DNA from: an uncultured Oscillospiraceae bacterium
GTDB lineage: Bacteria > Bacillota > Clostridia > Oscillospirales > Oscillospiraceae
Length of the DNA: 15,682 bases
Reading direction: 5' to 3'
Assembly: GCA_902497145.1 (NCBI GenBank)
Contig: CABVDR010000059.1
Coordinates: forward strand, 1-15,682
In this document: in pieces, positions 7,123-14,852 of the stretch
How the letters are laid out: every line of letters starts with the position of its first letter
How positions within the stretch are numbered: the first letter of the stretch is position 1
Program-made: the position numbers and the translations under genes
Notes under the pieces: generated by a model
Database searches by the model: none
Seen by the model: the letters and a program-made list of their open reading frames with translations, nothing else
Told to the model about the DNA's origin: nothing

Positions 7123-7794
7123 ATGACCTTTCAAGACATTTTCAAATCCAGCTTTCTGGAGAATATGACCAGCGTCACCCTGCTGGATATGGCCCTGGCC
7201 CTGGTGCTGGCCTTTGCCCTGGGCATGTTTATTTTTCTGGTCTACAAAAAGACCTTTGCCGGGGTGATGTATTCCTCCAGCTTCGGTGTCACGCTGGTAG
7301 CTCTCACCATGATTACCACCCTGGTCATCTTAGCAGTTACCTCCAACGTGGTGCTGTCTCTGGGCATGGTGGGCGCATTGTCCATCGTCCGTTTCCGCAC
7401 CGCCATCAAGGAGCCGCTGGATATCGCCTTCCTGTTCTGGTCCATCGCCGCAGGCATCGTGCTGGCGGCGGGACTGATCCCACTGGCCGTGTTCGGCAGC
7501 GTGTTCATTGGGGGGTTCCTGCTGATTTTTGCCAACAAAAAGTCCCATCTGAACCCCTATATCGTGGTGCTCCGCTGTAACGGCCATGAGAGCGAGGCGG
7601 CGGCCACCGAGTTTTTGAAGGGACAGGTCCAGCGCCTGACCATCAAGAGCAAGACGGCCCAGAAGGGCTCCATCGAGCTCAACGTGGAGGTGCGCATGAA
7701 GAGCGAGAATACCGACTTTATCAACACCCTGGCAGATATGCAGGGGGTCACCAGTGCCGTGCTGGTCAGCTACAACGGGGACTATATGGGATAA
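7123..7794 (+). CDS. DUF4956 membrane protein, partner of VTC/CotH
   Basis: A 223-residue protein with four to five predicted helices between residues 20 and 138. These flank the family's hallmark segment GMVGALSIVRFRTAIKEPLD at 81-100, followed by IAFLFWSIAAGIVLAAG. A soluble C-terminal domain of about 80 residues (146-223) follows and has an alternating beta/alpha pattern. The start at 7123 follows AAGGAG (7107-7112) by 10 nt and lies 33 nt after the VTC gene. The family recurrently sits beside VTC-domain and CotH genes; its biochemical role is not established. One idea is that it is the membrane part that anchors or conducts the VTC product, as Vtc1-type helices do in yeast, but nothing in the sequence proves this. 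Confidence 0.85.
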   Translation: MTFQDIFKSSFLENMTSVTLLDMALALVLAFALGMFIFLVYKKTFAGVMYSSSFGVTLVALTMITTLVILAVTSNVVLSLGMVGALSIVRFRTAIKEPLDIAFLFWSIAAGIVLAAGLIPLAVFGSVFIGGFLLIFANKKSHLNPYIVVLRCNGHESEAAATEFLKGQVQRLTIKSKTAQKGSIELNVEVRMKSENTDFINTLADMQGVTSAVLVSYNGDYMG

Positions 7795-7809
7795 GGAGAG
7801 GAGCAGACC

Positions 7810-9897
7810 ATGTCGACCCATAAATCCATAGACAAGATCTGCTGCCTTGCTCTGGTTCTGGCTCTGGTGCTGACAGGAGTCTTTCTAAACGCCCCCTCCC
7901 TGGGAATCCAGGCGGCCTCTACCGTGAAGGGATACGAGAGCCGCCTGTTTGATACCTCCCGAGTCCATTCCATTGACATTGTTATGGACGACTGGGAGGG
8001 GTTCCTGGAGGGCTGCACCGACGAGGAGTACGTCCTGTGTGACCTGGTCATCGACAACGAGAGTTATCAAAATGTGGCCATCCGGGCCAAAGGAAATACC
8101 TCTCTGACCCAGGTGGCCAGCTATGGCAACGACCGATATAGTTTCAAAGTGGAGTTTGACCACTATGACAGCACCATCAGCTACCACGGCCTGGATAAGC
8201 TCAGCCTCAACAACATTATCCAGGACAACACCTATATGAAGGATTATCTCACCTATCAGATGATGGGCTACTTTGGTGTGGATGCCCCTCTTTGCAGCTA
8301 TGTCTATCTCACTGTCAACGGGGAGGACTGGGGTCTCTACCTGGCGGTGGAGGGGGTGGAGGAGTCCTTCCTGGAGCGCAACTACGGCAGCGATTACGGA
8401 GAACTCTACAAGCCAGACAGCATGAGCATGGGCGGCGGTCGAGGTAACGGCGATCAATTTGACTTGGAGGATTGGATGGAGGACCAGTCGGGTGAAGAGA
8501 ATCAAGAGGCCGTTCCGGACCGGCAAAACATGGCGGGACAGCGACCGGAAGGCATGACTCCCCCAGGGATGCAGGCCGGAACACAGCCGGAAAACATACC
8601 GGCTGGGGAAGGCTTGGAAAATATGCCAGGCGGTGAAATGGCAGGTCAGATCCCGACCGGGGAGTCTTCGCAGGACTCCTCTACCGACAGCGAGACAGCG
8701 GCCCCGACAGACAAACAGTTCGGCGGCCGGGGCGGCGGGATGGGCGGCTCCATGGGCAGCAGCGATGTGTCCCTCATCTACACCGACGATGATTACGACA
8801 GCTATTCCAATATCTTTGACAACGCAAAAACAGACCTCACCGACGCCGACAAGGACCGGCTGATCGCTTCTCTTAAACAGCTTAACGAAGGGGAGAATAT
8901 TGAAGATGTGGTGGATGTGGACGAAGTGATCCGCTACTTTGTAGTCCACAACTTTGTCTGTAATTTTGACAGCTACACCGGCTCCATGATCCACAACTAC
9001 TACCTTTATGAAGAGAATGGCCAACTGTCCATGATTCCCTGGGACTATAACCTGGCCTTTGGCGGGTTCCAGGGGGGACAGGACGCCACGTCCATGGTAA
9101 ACTATCCCATCGACACCCCGGTTTCCGGCGGAACCATAGACTCCCGGCCCATGCTGGCCTGGATCTTTGAGAGTGAGGAGTACACCCAGCTGTACCACCA
9201 GTATTTTGAGGAGTTCCTCTCCTCGTATTTTGACAGCGGATATTTTGCTCAGATGATGGCCCAGACGAAGGCACTCATTTCCCCCTATGTGGAAAAAGAC
9301 CCCACCAAATTCTGCACCTATGAGGAGTTTGAAACCGGGGTGGAGACGCTGGAGCAGTTCTGTCTGCTCCGGGCCGAGAGCATCCACGGCCAGCTGGATG
9401 GGACTATCCCCTCCACCTCCGACGGGCAGAGCGAGGACAGCAGCGCTCTGGTGGATGCCTCCGCCATCAGCATCTCGGACATGGGAACGATGAATAACGG
9501 GATGGGCGGCGGCATGGGCGGACCCATGGAGCGAGGCGACGGAAGTCTGCAGGTCCCTGACAGCGGAGAGAACGCAGACGGACAGCCGCCTGCGCTGCCA
9601 GACCAGGAGATTCCCAGTACCCAGCCATCGGACAGCCAGGCTCAAGCCTCCCAGCCGGCAGACAGCAGTGTTCAGAATGCCCAAGATACCCAGACAACGG
9701 ACGGCAGTGCCCAGGAGTCTGTACAGGGAGAAGTGCCGACACAGACTGGGCAGAATTCTATGAGACCGGAAATGCCCGGGGAACGGGGAGCGGACCAGAC
9801 CGTCCAAAGCGGCAACAATGCAATGCTGCTGGCGGTCAGTGCCGTGGTACTCTTGGCGGGATTGATCCTTGTCTGGCGGTACCGCAAGCGGGCCTAA
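7810..9897 (+). CDS. Exported, membrane-anchored CotH-type kinase with Met/Gly-rich insert
   Basis: A 695-residue CotH family protein, an atypical protein-kinase fold that phosphorylates spore-coat proteins in Bacillus. Residues 1-36 are a signal peptide with a likely cut near IQA/AS. The N-lobe holds IRAKGNTSL (91-99) and FKVEFDHYD (112-120). LDKLSLNN (128-135) and EESFLERNYG (184-193) follow. The C-lobe has NFVCNFDSYTG (381-391) with candidate catalytic Asp387 and MIPWDYNLAFGG (408-419) with candidate metal-binding Asp412. Between lobes, about 203-320 is low-complexity and rich in Met, Gly, Pro and Gln; a second patch (559-573) and a Gln/Ser/Thr-rich stalk (575-668) follow. A C-terminal helix (671-689) ends WRYRKRA, so the protein is anchored facing outside. 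The ATG at 7810 has AGAGGAG 6 nt before it. It ends the VTC/DUF4956 operon. Substrate unknown. Confidence 0.87.
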   Translation: MSTHKSIDKICCLALVLALVLTGVFLNAPSLGIQAASTVKGYESRLFDTSRVHSIDIVMDDWEGFLEGCTDEEYVLCDLVIDNESYQNVAIRAKGNTSLTQVASYGNDRYSFKVEFDHYDSTISYHGLDKLSLNNIIQDNTYMKDYLTYQMMGYFGVDAPLCSYVYLTVNGEDWGLYLAVEGVEESFLERNYGSDYGELYKPDSMSMGGGRGNGDQFDLEDWMEDQSGEENQEAVPDRQNMAGQRPEGMTPPGMQAGTQPENIPAGEGLENMPGGEMAGQIPTGESSQDSSTDSETAAPTDKQFGGRGGGMGGSMGSSDVSLIYTDDDYDSYSNIFDNAKTDLTDADKDRLIASLKQLNEGENIEDVVDVDEVIRYFVVHNFVCNFDSYTGSMIHNYYLYEENGQLSMIPWDYNLAFGGFQGGQDATSMVNYPIDTPVSGGTIDSRPMLAWIFESEEYTQLYHQYFEEFLSSYFDSGYFAQMMAQTKALISPYVEKDPTKFCTYEEFETGVETLEQFCLLRAESIHGQLDGTIPSTSDGQSEDSSALVDASAISISDMGTMNNGMGGGMGGPMERGDGSLQVPDSGENADGQPPALPDQEIPSTQPSDSQAQASQPADSSVQNAQDTQTTDGSAQESVQGEVPTQTGQNSMRPEMPGERGADQTVQSGNNAMLLAVSAVVLLAGLILVWRYRKRA

Positions 9898-9914
9898 TCA
9901 TTCCAGAAAAAAGA

Positions 9915-9960
9915 AAAGTGCGCCCCGTGTCAGTGATTTATCTGACACGGGGCGCTTTCT
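9915..9960. terminator. Bidirectional terminator between convergent CotH and ABC genes
   Basis: A perfect 14-bp GC-rich stem, GCGCCCCGTGTCAG (9920-9933) with CTGACACGGGGCGC (9942-9955), has an 8-nt loop. It is preceded by A-rich bases and followed by TTTCT. It lies 22 nt after the CotH stop and 30 nt past the end of the reverse-strand ABC operon, so it can serve both. Confidence 0.88.
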
Positions 9961-9985
9961 GCGCGGTGTGAAGCGGTGGGAGAAG

Positions 9986-11524
9986 TTATTGCGCCAGAAG
10001 TCCGGCTTCTACCAGGAAGTCGTGGGCTACTTGATCCACAGGCTCCTGCTCCACGTCCACCCGGTAGGTGAGCTGGCTCATGAGCTGGTCAGTAAACTTG
10101 CCGTTCAGGAGAGACAGGGTTTCTTCCAGGTTGGGGGCCTGCTCCTCAAAGCGCTCAAACACATCGTTGCGTACCAGAATGGTGCCATAGTAGTCGGGGA
10201 AGAAGTGCTGGTCATCCTCCAGCACAGTGAGCCCGGCCCGGATGTTCAGACCGTCGGTGGCGTAGACCACCATCACGTCGTAGGCCCCCTGCTCGATGGC
10301 GGTGTACTTGAGCATAATGTCCACCGGGGTGGCCTTGGCAAAATTGAGACCATAGAACTGGACGAACGGGTCGTATTTCATGCTGCCAGCGCTGGTGAAG
10401 AAGTCGGACTCAGCCCCGAAGCGCAGCTGGTCGGCAACGGGCACCAAGTCGCTGATGGTGGTGGGGTTGTAGGTGTCCATGACCTGCTGGGTGACGCCGA
10501 TGGCGTAGGTGTTGTTGACACCGATCTTGCCCATCAGACGGGCATCATATTCGGTGTTCATCTTCTCGTTGACAAAGTCGTAGAGGGTCTGCCCTTCGGG
10601 AATGTCGGTGGTGTCCAGCCCCATGATGGTGGTCAGCAGGGTGCCGTCCCAAGTGTACATCAGATCGCAGCTGTGATCCTGGCCCACCATGGCGTTAAAG
10701 TTGTTGACTGCTGTCATCTGATCCTTAATGGTGACGGTGAGGCCGCAGCGATCCTCCACCAGCTGTTTGATCATGCTGTTGACCAGCTGTACCTCAGAGA
10801 ACTGTCCCTCATAGAGGACCAGACCGTCCTCCTGCTGAGGCAGGAAGGTCCACACGGTGAGACCTACGCAGGCAGCGGCCACCACCGCTGCCACCCCACG
10901 GGTGAGCAGCTTGCGGGCCGGGGAGGGAGCGCGGGCCGAGCGGCGGTTCATGCGCTGCTCCACCAGAGCCATAATGAGATCCAGTGCCAGGGCCATCACC
11001 ATCAGCACGCCGGTGCCGCTGAGAATGGCCTTCATGTCGTTCTGGCGGATACCGGTATTGATGATGTTGCCCAGACCGCCGCCGCCCACCATAGCGGCAA
11101 AGACCGCCGTGCCGATGGCGTTGACGGCGGCAATGCGCACGCCGGTGAAGATAATGGGGGCGGCCAGGGGAATTTCCACATGCCGCAGCTGGTACATCCG
11201 GGTCATGCCCATACCGGTGGCCGCTTCCTTCAGGGCGGAGGGCACTTGGTTGAGGCCCAGCACGGTGTTGCGTACAATGGGCAGCAGGGAGTAGAGAGCC
11301 AGACCCACGATGACAGTGGGCTTTCCGGCCCCCATAAATACCATGATAATGCCCAGCAGAGCCAGGGCGGGGGTGGTCTGGATCAGATCTACCACCCGCA
11401 GGATGATCTTGCCAGCCCGGGGATAGAAGTAGGAGAGAACCCCCAGGGGCACACCGGCAATGAGGGCAAAGAGCAGGGCCACAATGACCATGGACAGGTG
11501 CTCAAAAACTACTTGAAAGGTCAC
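9986..11524 (-). CDS. Osmoprotectant-type ABC permease fused to substrate-binding domain
   Basis: A 512-residue fusion. Residues 1-195 are an ABC permease with about five helices and the EAA loop EAATGMGMTRMYQLRHVEIP (100-119), which contacts the ATPase. A separate helix (209-227) links to an extracytoplasmic glycine-betaine-type binding domain (235-512). This domain shows family marks such as VVYATDG (419-425) and FFPDYYGTILVR (441-452). The ligand loop reads YTWDGTLL (290-297) where many relatives have an EYTGT motif. The start is GTG at 11524, overlapping the preceding permease stop by 4 nt (GTGA). Likely cargo is a quaternary-amine osmolyte (betaine, carnitine, choline). Ergothioneine (EgtU-type) is a real alternative because EgtU is also a permease-binding fusion. 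Ligand cannot be fixed by eye. Confidence 0.88.
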   Translation of the reverse strand: MTFQVVFEHLSMVIVALLFALIAGVPLGVLSYFYPRAGKIILRVVDLIQTTPALALLGIIMVFMGAGKPTVIVGLALYSLLPIVRNTVLGLNQVPSALKEAATGMGMTRMYQLRHVEIPLAAPIIFTGVRIAAVNAIGTAVFAAMVGGGGLGNIINTGIRQNDMKAILSGTGVLMVMALALDLIMALVEQRMNRRSARAPSPARKLLTRGVAAVVAAACVGLTVWTFLPQQEDGLVLYEGQFSEVQLVNSMIKQLVEDRCGLTVTIKDQMTAVNNFNAMVGQDHSCDLMYTWDGTLLTTIMGLDTTDIPEGQTLYDFVNEKMNTEYDARLMGKIGVNNTYAIGVTQQVMDTYNPTTISDLVPVADQLRFGAESDFFTSAGSMKYDPFVQFYGLNFAKATPVDIMLKYTAIEQGAYDVMVVYATDGLNIRAGLTVLEDDQHFFPDYYGTILVRNDVFERFEEQAPNLEETLSLLNGKFTDQLMSQLTYRVDVEQEPVDQVAHDFLVEAGLLAQ

Positions 11525-12150
11525 AGGTCATCCCCTCCCTTCCGCATGCCCCGGGGCACTGCCCGGCGCTGGAGGGCATCCACCAGGGAGCCCAGCACGA
11601 AGGCCAGAAGGGCAGCAGGAACAGCGCCCAGAAGAATGAGACCGTTGTCATTGGCACTGACGCCAGCATAGATAAAGGTGCCCAGGCCGCCCTGGCCAAT
11701 CATGGCGGCCAGTACAGCCCAGCTCACGGTGTAGACGGTGGACATACGCAGTCCGCCGATGATGGTGGGCAGAGCCAGGGGCAGCTCCACCCGCACCAGG
11801 CTTTGGATACGGCTCATGCCGCAGCCCTTGGCGGCTTCAATGTACTGTTCCTCTACCGAGGAGAGACCGGCGTAGGTGTTTTTCAGCACCGGGAAGGTGG
11901 CGTAGATGGACAGGGCAATGAGCACTGTAATGGGCTGCATCCCCAAAGCCAGAAACAGCAGGCCCACAAAGACCACGCCGGGGATGGTGTTGAAAATGGA
12001 GAGGATAGGCAAAATCAGCTTAGAGAGGTTTTTCGGCAGGCGGGAGAGAAGAATACCCAGCACCACGCCCAGAACAAAGCCAACAAAAACCGATACCAGA
12101 GTGAAACCCAAATGCTGCAGCAGAGCCAGAGGTAAGTCGCGATACGTCAA
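11521..12150 (-). CDS. Osmoprotectant-type ABC transporter permease
   Basis: A 209-residue inner-membrane permease of the OpuCB/ProW type with about five helices. The EAA loop EAAKGCGMSRIQSLVRVELP (105-124) is the coupling site to the ATPase. The start codon is TTG at 12150. The ribosome site GGGGGTGA overlaps the ATPase stop and lies 6 nt before it, and no in-frame ATG occurs before residue 71. The stop overlaps the next gene by 4 nt. With the permease half of the downstream fusion it would form a two-permease channel carrying only one tethered binding domain, unlike OpuF/EgtU systems where the fused permease can pair with itself. Confidence 0.9.
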   Translation of the reverse strand: MTYRDLPLALLQHLGFTLVSVFVGFVLGVVLGILLSRLPKNLSKLILPILSIFNTIPGVVFVGLLFLALGMQPITVLIALSIYATFPVLKNTYAGLSSVEEQYIEAAKGCGMSRIQSLVRVELPLALPTIIGGLRMSTVYTVSWAVLAAMIGQGGLGTFIYAGVSANDNGLILLGAVPAALLAFVLGSLVDALQRRAVPRGMRKGGDDL

Positions 12151-12156
12151 ACCGTC

Positions 12157-13269
12157 TCACCCCCAAAGCTGTTCCGCCATGGCGGAAGCCATGCTGGTTT
12201 TGGTGATGATACCGGCCACCTGGTCCTCATCGCCCAGTACTACAAGATAAGGAGCGCCGCTGGAGATGAGCTGGTCAAAGCAGTCCTTGGCGTTGTCTTG
12301 GGCGTGGACGGTGGGGGTATTGCAGCGGATCAGGGGCTGAATCGTCTTGACTACATGGCCGGTGAGGCGGATGTCTGCGATGGAGACGGTGCCCTGGTAC
12401 TTGCCCTGGTCGTCCACCACCAGCAAGGTGTCCACGTTGTGGCGCTGCATTTTGCTGATGCACTCATTGATGCCCCGATTGGCAGAAACGGCGTAGACGC
12501 CGGTGCGCATAAAGTCGGCGGCGGTCAGGTCGTTGGGGGAGTTGGCTTGGATGAACTTGCCCAAGAAGTCCTGAATCTGCCCGCTGGCGGGGTGGGCCAG
12601 CATCTCCTCCGGCGGGGCCATCTGTACGATTTTCCCGTGATCCATGAAGATGATGATATCGGCCAGATCCAGGGCCTCTTCCATGTCGTGGGTGACAAAG
12701 ACGATGGTCTTATGCAGTTTCTGCTGGAGGTTGCGCACCTCCTGCTGAAGAGAGCGGCGGGTCATGGGGTCCAGGGCGGAGAAGGGTTCGTCCATGAGAA
12801 CAATGGGGGGAGAGGCCGCCAGGGCGCGGAGAATGCCGATGCGCTGCTGCTGGCCGCCGGACATCTCGCTGGGGTATTTATGGGCATACTGCTCGTAGGG
12901 GAGGTTGACCATCTCCATCAGCTGCCGGGCGATGCGATCGCACTCCTCCTTGCTGTATTTCAAAAGGGTAGGTACCACGCAGATGTTCTGGGCTACCGTC
13001 ATGTTGGGAAACAGGCCGATCTGCTGAATGACGTAGCCGATGTGCCGGCGCAGATCCACCTTGTCCTTGGCAGCGATGTCCTCACCGTCCAGATAGATCT
13101 TGCCACCCGTGGGTTCAATAAGGCGGTTGATCATTTTCAGCGTGGTGGTTTTGCCGCAGCCAGAGGGACCGATCAATACGGTCATCTGTCCATCGGGAAT
13201 CTGGAAGGAGAGATCGTCCAGAATCTGTTGGGAGCCATAGGCCAGGGAAACATGTTCAAACTGAAGCAA
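12157..13269 (-). CDS. opuCA: Osmoprotectant-type ABC transporter ATPase with CBS domains
   Basis: A 370-residue ATP-binding subunit. Walker A is GPSGCGKTT (34-42), the Q-loop VIQQIGLF, the signature MSGGQQQR (136-143), Walker B IVLMDEP (156-162) and the H-loop His194. Two CBS motifs fill about 250-370, as in OpuCA/OpuA ATPases, where they sense ionic strength or nucleotides. The start is TTG at 13269: AAAGGAGG (13284-13277 on this strand) lies exactly 7 nt before it. The frame is open 13 codons further, but an upstream start would place the ribosome site inside the gene. It is the first gene of the operon, and the next start lies 6 nt past its stop. The OpuCA name reflects the ATPase/CBS family, not a proven substrate. 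Confidence 0.9.
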   Translation of the reverse strand: MLQFEHVSLAYGSQQILDDLSFQIPDGQMTVLIGPSGCGKTTTLKMINRLIEPTGGKIYLDGEDIAAKDKVDLRRHIGYVIQQIGLFPNMTVAQNICVVPTLLKYSKEECDRIARQLMEMVNLPYEQYAHKYPSEMSGGQQQRIGILRALAASPPIVLMDEPFSALDPMTRRSLQQEVRNLQQKLHKTIVFVTHDMEEALDLADIIIFMDHGKIVQMAPPEEMLAHPASGQIQDFLGKFIQANSPNDLTAADFMRTGVYAVSANRGINECISKMQRHNVDTLLVVDDQGKYQGTVSIADIRLTGHVVKTIQPLIRCNTPTVHAQDNAKDCFDQLISSGAPYLVVLGDEDQVAGIITKTSMASAMAEQLWG

Positions 13270-13276
13270 ATGGGTA

Positions 13277-13284
13277 CCTCCTTT
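13277..13284 (-). promoter_or_regulatory. Ribosome binding site that fixes the TTG start of the ATPase
   Basis: AAAGGAGG on the reverse strand (13284 to 13277) is a near-perfect Shine-Dalgarno sequence, with 7 nt to the TTG at 13269-13267. No ATG or GTG lies at a suitable distance in this frame, so this site decides the start. Confidence 0.85.
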
Positions 13285-13391
13285 ACAAGAGTGCCGGAAG
13301 AACCACAAGCTGAGGAATATGAACGTAGTTCAGCAGGCACTGCAGTCATATGGAAATCAGCGAGAGGGGATGATAAAAGTATTATGTAAAT

Positions 13392-13420
13392 ATTATAAAG
13401 GATGGCGGAGAAAAAGGCAA
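13392..13420 (-). promoter_or_regulatory. Sigma-A promoter of the ABC operon
   Basis: On the reverse strand TTGCCT (13420-13415) and a perfect TATAAT (13397-13392) are separated by 17 bp. Transcription should start near 13385, leaving an untranslated leader of about 115 nt before the TTG at 13269. No clear riboswitch fold or repressor palindrome is visible in that leader. Confidence 0.7.
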
Positions 13421-13584
13421 ACAAACATTCTGTTAATTTTTGCCCAGAAATGGTAGAGAAACGCAGGTGTTTGGAAGAAAAAGGAGAATTTAAAGAGTTC
13501 TTTTAAAAATCTTAATCATTTATATGGTGCGGGCTTAACATTTGCTTGGTAAACTGGGACCATCAAGCAAAGGAGGAATCAACC
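13421..13584. other. A/T-rich divergent intergenic region upstream of the glycosyltransferase
   Basis: No gene is supported. The stretch is clearly richer in A and T than the flanking genes. A near-palindrome TTTAAAGA (13489-13496) / TCTTTTAAA (13499-13507) could be an operator or a short hairpin. TTATAT (13520-13525), with TTCTTT (13498-13503) 16 bp upstream, is a weak promoter guess for the glycosyltransferase. Its ribosome site AAGGAGG (13570-13576) is 8 nt before the ATG at 13585. Confidence 0.4.
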
Positions 13585-14826
13585 ATGGAGTTTACCGCGC
13601 GATTGATGCTGGCCTTCGCCAGTGTGTTGGGCCTGATCATGACAGTATGGGGCGGATATTATGCTGTAACGGCCCTGATGTCCTGGCGGCGCCCCATGGA
13701 TTATGGCAAGCACCCCGCCCGCACCCGCTTTGCAGTGCTCATCGCGGCCCGGAATGAGGAGCTGGTGATCGGCTCTCTCATCAACAGCCTGCTTACTCAG
13801 AATTACCCGGCGGAACTGTACGACGTCTATGTGATTCCCAACAACTGCACAGACCACACCGCCCAGGCAGCGGCCAGCTTCGGAGCCAAGGTGATGGAGT
13901 GTACGGTTCCTGTCAAAAGCAAGGGCGAGGTCATGCGTTTTGCTTACCACCAGCTGGCCGGTCAGGGTTACGATGCCTTCTGCGTGTTTGATGCAGACAA
14001 TGTGGCCCATCCTGACTTCCTGAAGGAAATGAACAATGCCTACTGTGCCGGCGCCCGGGCAGCCCAGGGCTACCGGGATAGCAAAAACCCCTATGACACT
14101 GCCTTCTCCGGCTGCTACTCCATTTACTACTGGATGATGAGCCGCTTCCACAACAACGGCAAGGCCGGTCTGGGACTGTCTGCTATGCTGGGCGGCACCG
14201 GCTTTATGGTGTCCGCCGCCGCTTTGGAAAAGATGGGCGGATGGCGCACCCAGACCATCAGCGAAGATCTGGAAATGTCCGTTCAGCTGGCCATGGCAGA
14301 GGTAAAGATCTGGTGGGTCCCCCTGGCAATCACCTATGATGAGCAGCCTCTGAGCTACGAAATCTCCGTCAAACAGCGCCGCCGCTGGACCAGCGGTACC
14401 ATCCAGATTGCCCATCAGTACCTGCCCGTTCTGGCGGAGCGCTTTACGCGTAAGCCGGATGCCACGATCCTTGATATGGGGGCTACCATGTTGGTGCCCG
14501 CGTACCAGGTGGCCGCCCTGTCCAGTTCGGTGCTCTCCGCCCTGGCAGTAGGCTGCGCCCGGCCCTATTTCTCCCTGCCCTTGACTCTGGGGGCCTTTGC
14601 CCTCAACCTGCTGGTGAGCGCGCTGGGCGCTACGGCGGCAGCGGTGTTGGTGGTGACGGTGGAAAACAAGTGGGACCGCAGCCTGTGGAAGGGGATCGCC
14701 TGTTATTGGCTGTTCCTGCTAAGCTGGCTGCCCATCACCGTGGGCTGCTACTTCAAAAAGACCACAGTCTGGGAGGAGATCCGCCATACCCGCAATGTGG
14801 CTCCTCAGCCTGTTGTCAAAAGCTGA
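13585..14826 (+). CDS. Family-2 membrane glycosyltransferase
   Basis: A 413-residue inverting glycosyltransferase of the GT2 membrane group, related to NodC/hyaluronan/poly-GlcNAc synthases. An N-terminal helix (about 8-30) precedes the catalytic domain, which starts FAVLIAARNEE (49-59). Nucleotide-sugar and metal sites are FDADN (135-139, Asp136/Asp138). The catalytic-base region is SEDLE (226-230), and the acceptor motif is QRRRW (264-268). Three to four helices follow (about 300-325, 330-358, 370-390). The presence of all D, D, D and QxxRW signatures suggests a processive or lipid-linked sugar transferase at the inner membrane. The ATG at 13585 is chosen over upstream starts because of AAGGAGG at 13570-13576. 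It is monocistronic, with a terminator right after it. Sugar and product are unknown. Confidence 0.9.
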   Translation: MEFTARLMLAFASVLGLIMTVWGGYYAVTALMSWRRPMDYGKHPARTRFAVLIAARNEELVIGSLINSLLTQNYPAELYDVYVIPNNCTDHTAQAAASFGAKVMECTVPVKSKGEVMRFAYHQLAGQGYDAFCVFDADNVAHPDFLKEMNNAYCAGARAAQGYRDSKNPYDTAFSGCYSIYYWMMSRFHNNGKAGLGLSAMLGGTGFMVSAAALEKMGGWRTQTISEDLEMSVQLAMAEVKIWWVPLAITYDEQPLSYEISVKQRRRWTSGTIQIAHQYLPVLAERFTRKPDATILDMGATMLVPAYQVAALSSSVLSALAVGCARPYFSLPLTLGAFALNLLVSALGATAAAVLVVTVENKWDRSLWKGIACYWLFLLSWLPITVGCYFKKTTVWEEIRHTRNVAPQPVVKS

Positions 14827-14852
14827 CAGGACATAATATCCTGATTTTATAT

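Noticed and set aside
7885..9807. A 640-codon open frame on the reverse strand across the CotH gene
   Set aside because: It is antisense to a clear CotH protein with signal peptide, kinase motifs and anchor. It has no domain of its own, and low stop-codon density is expected opposite GC-rich coding DNA.
9869..11671. A 600-codon open frame on the forward strand across the ABC permease fusion
   Set aside because: It runs through the bidirectional terminator and opposite a well-supported permease/binding-domain gene; its product is His/Gly-rich shadow sequence without a recognisable fold.
12298..13389. A 363-codon forward open frame across the ATPase gene
   Set aside because: It is the complement of the Walker A, signature and Walker B regions of the ATPase, and its own product shows no family features.
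13270..13391. A known riboswitch in the ABC operon leader
   Set aside because: No extended stem set or conserved core of a familiar riboswitch could be recognised by eye.
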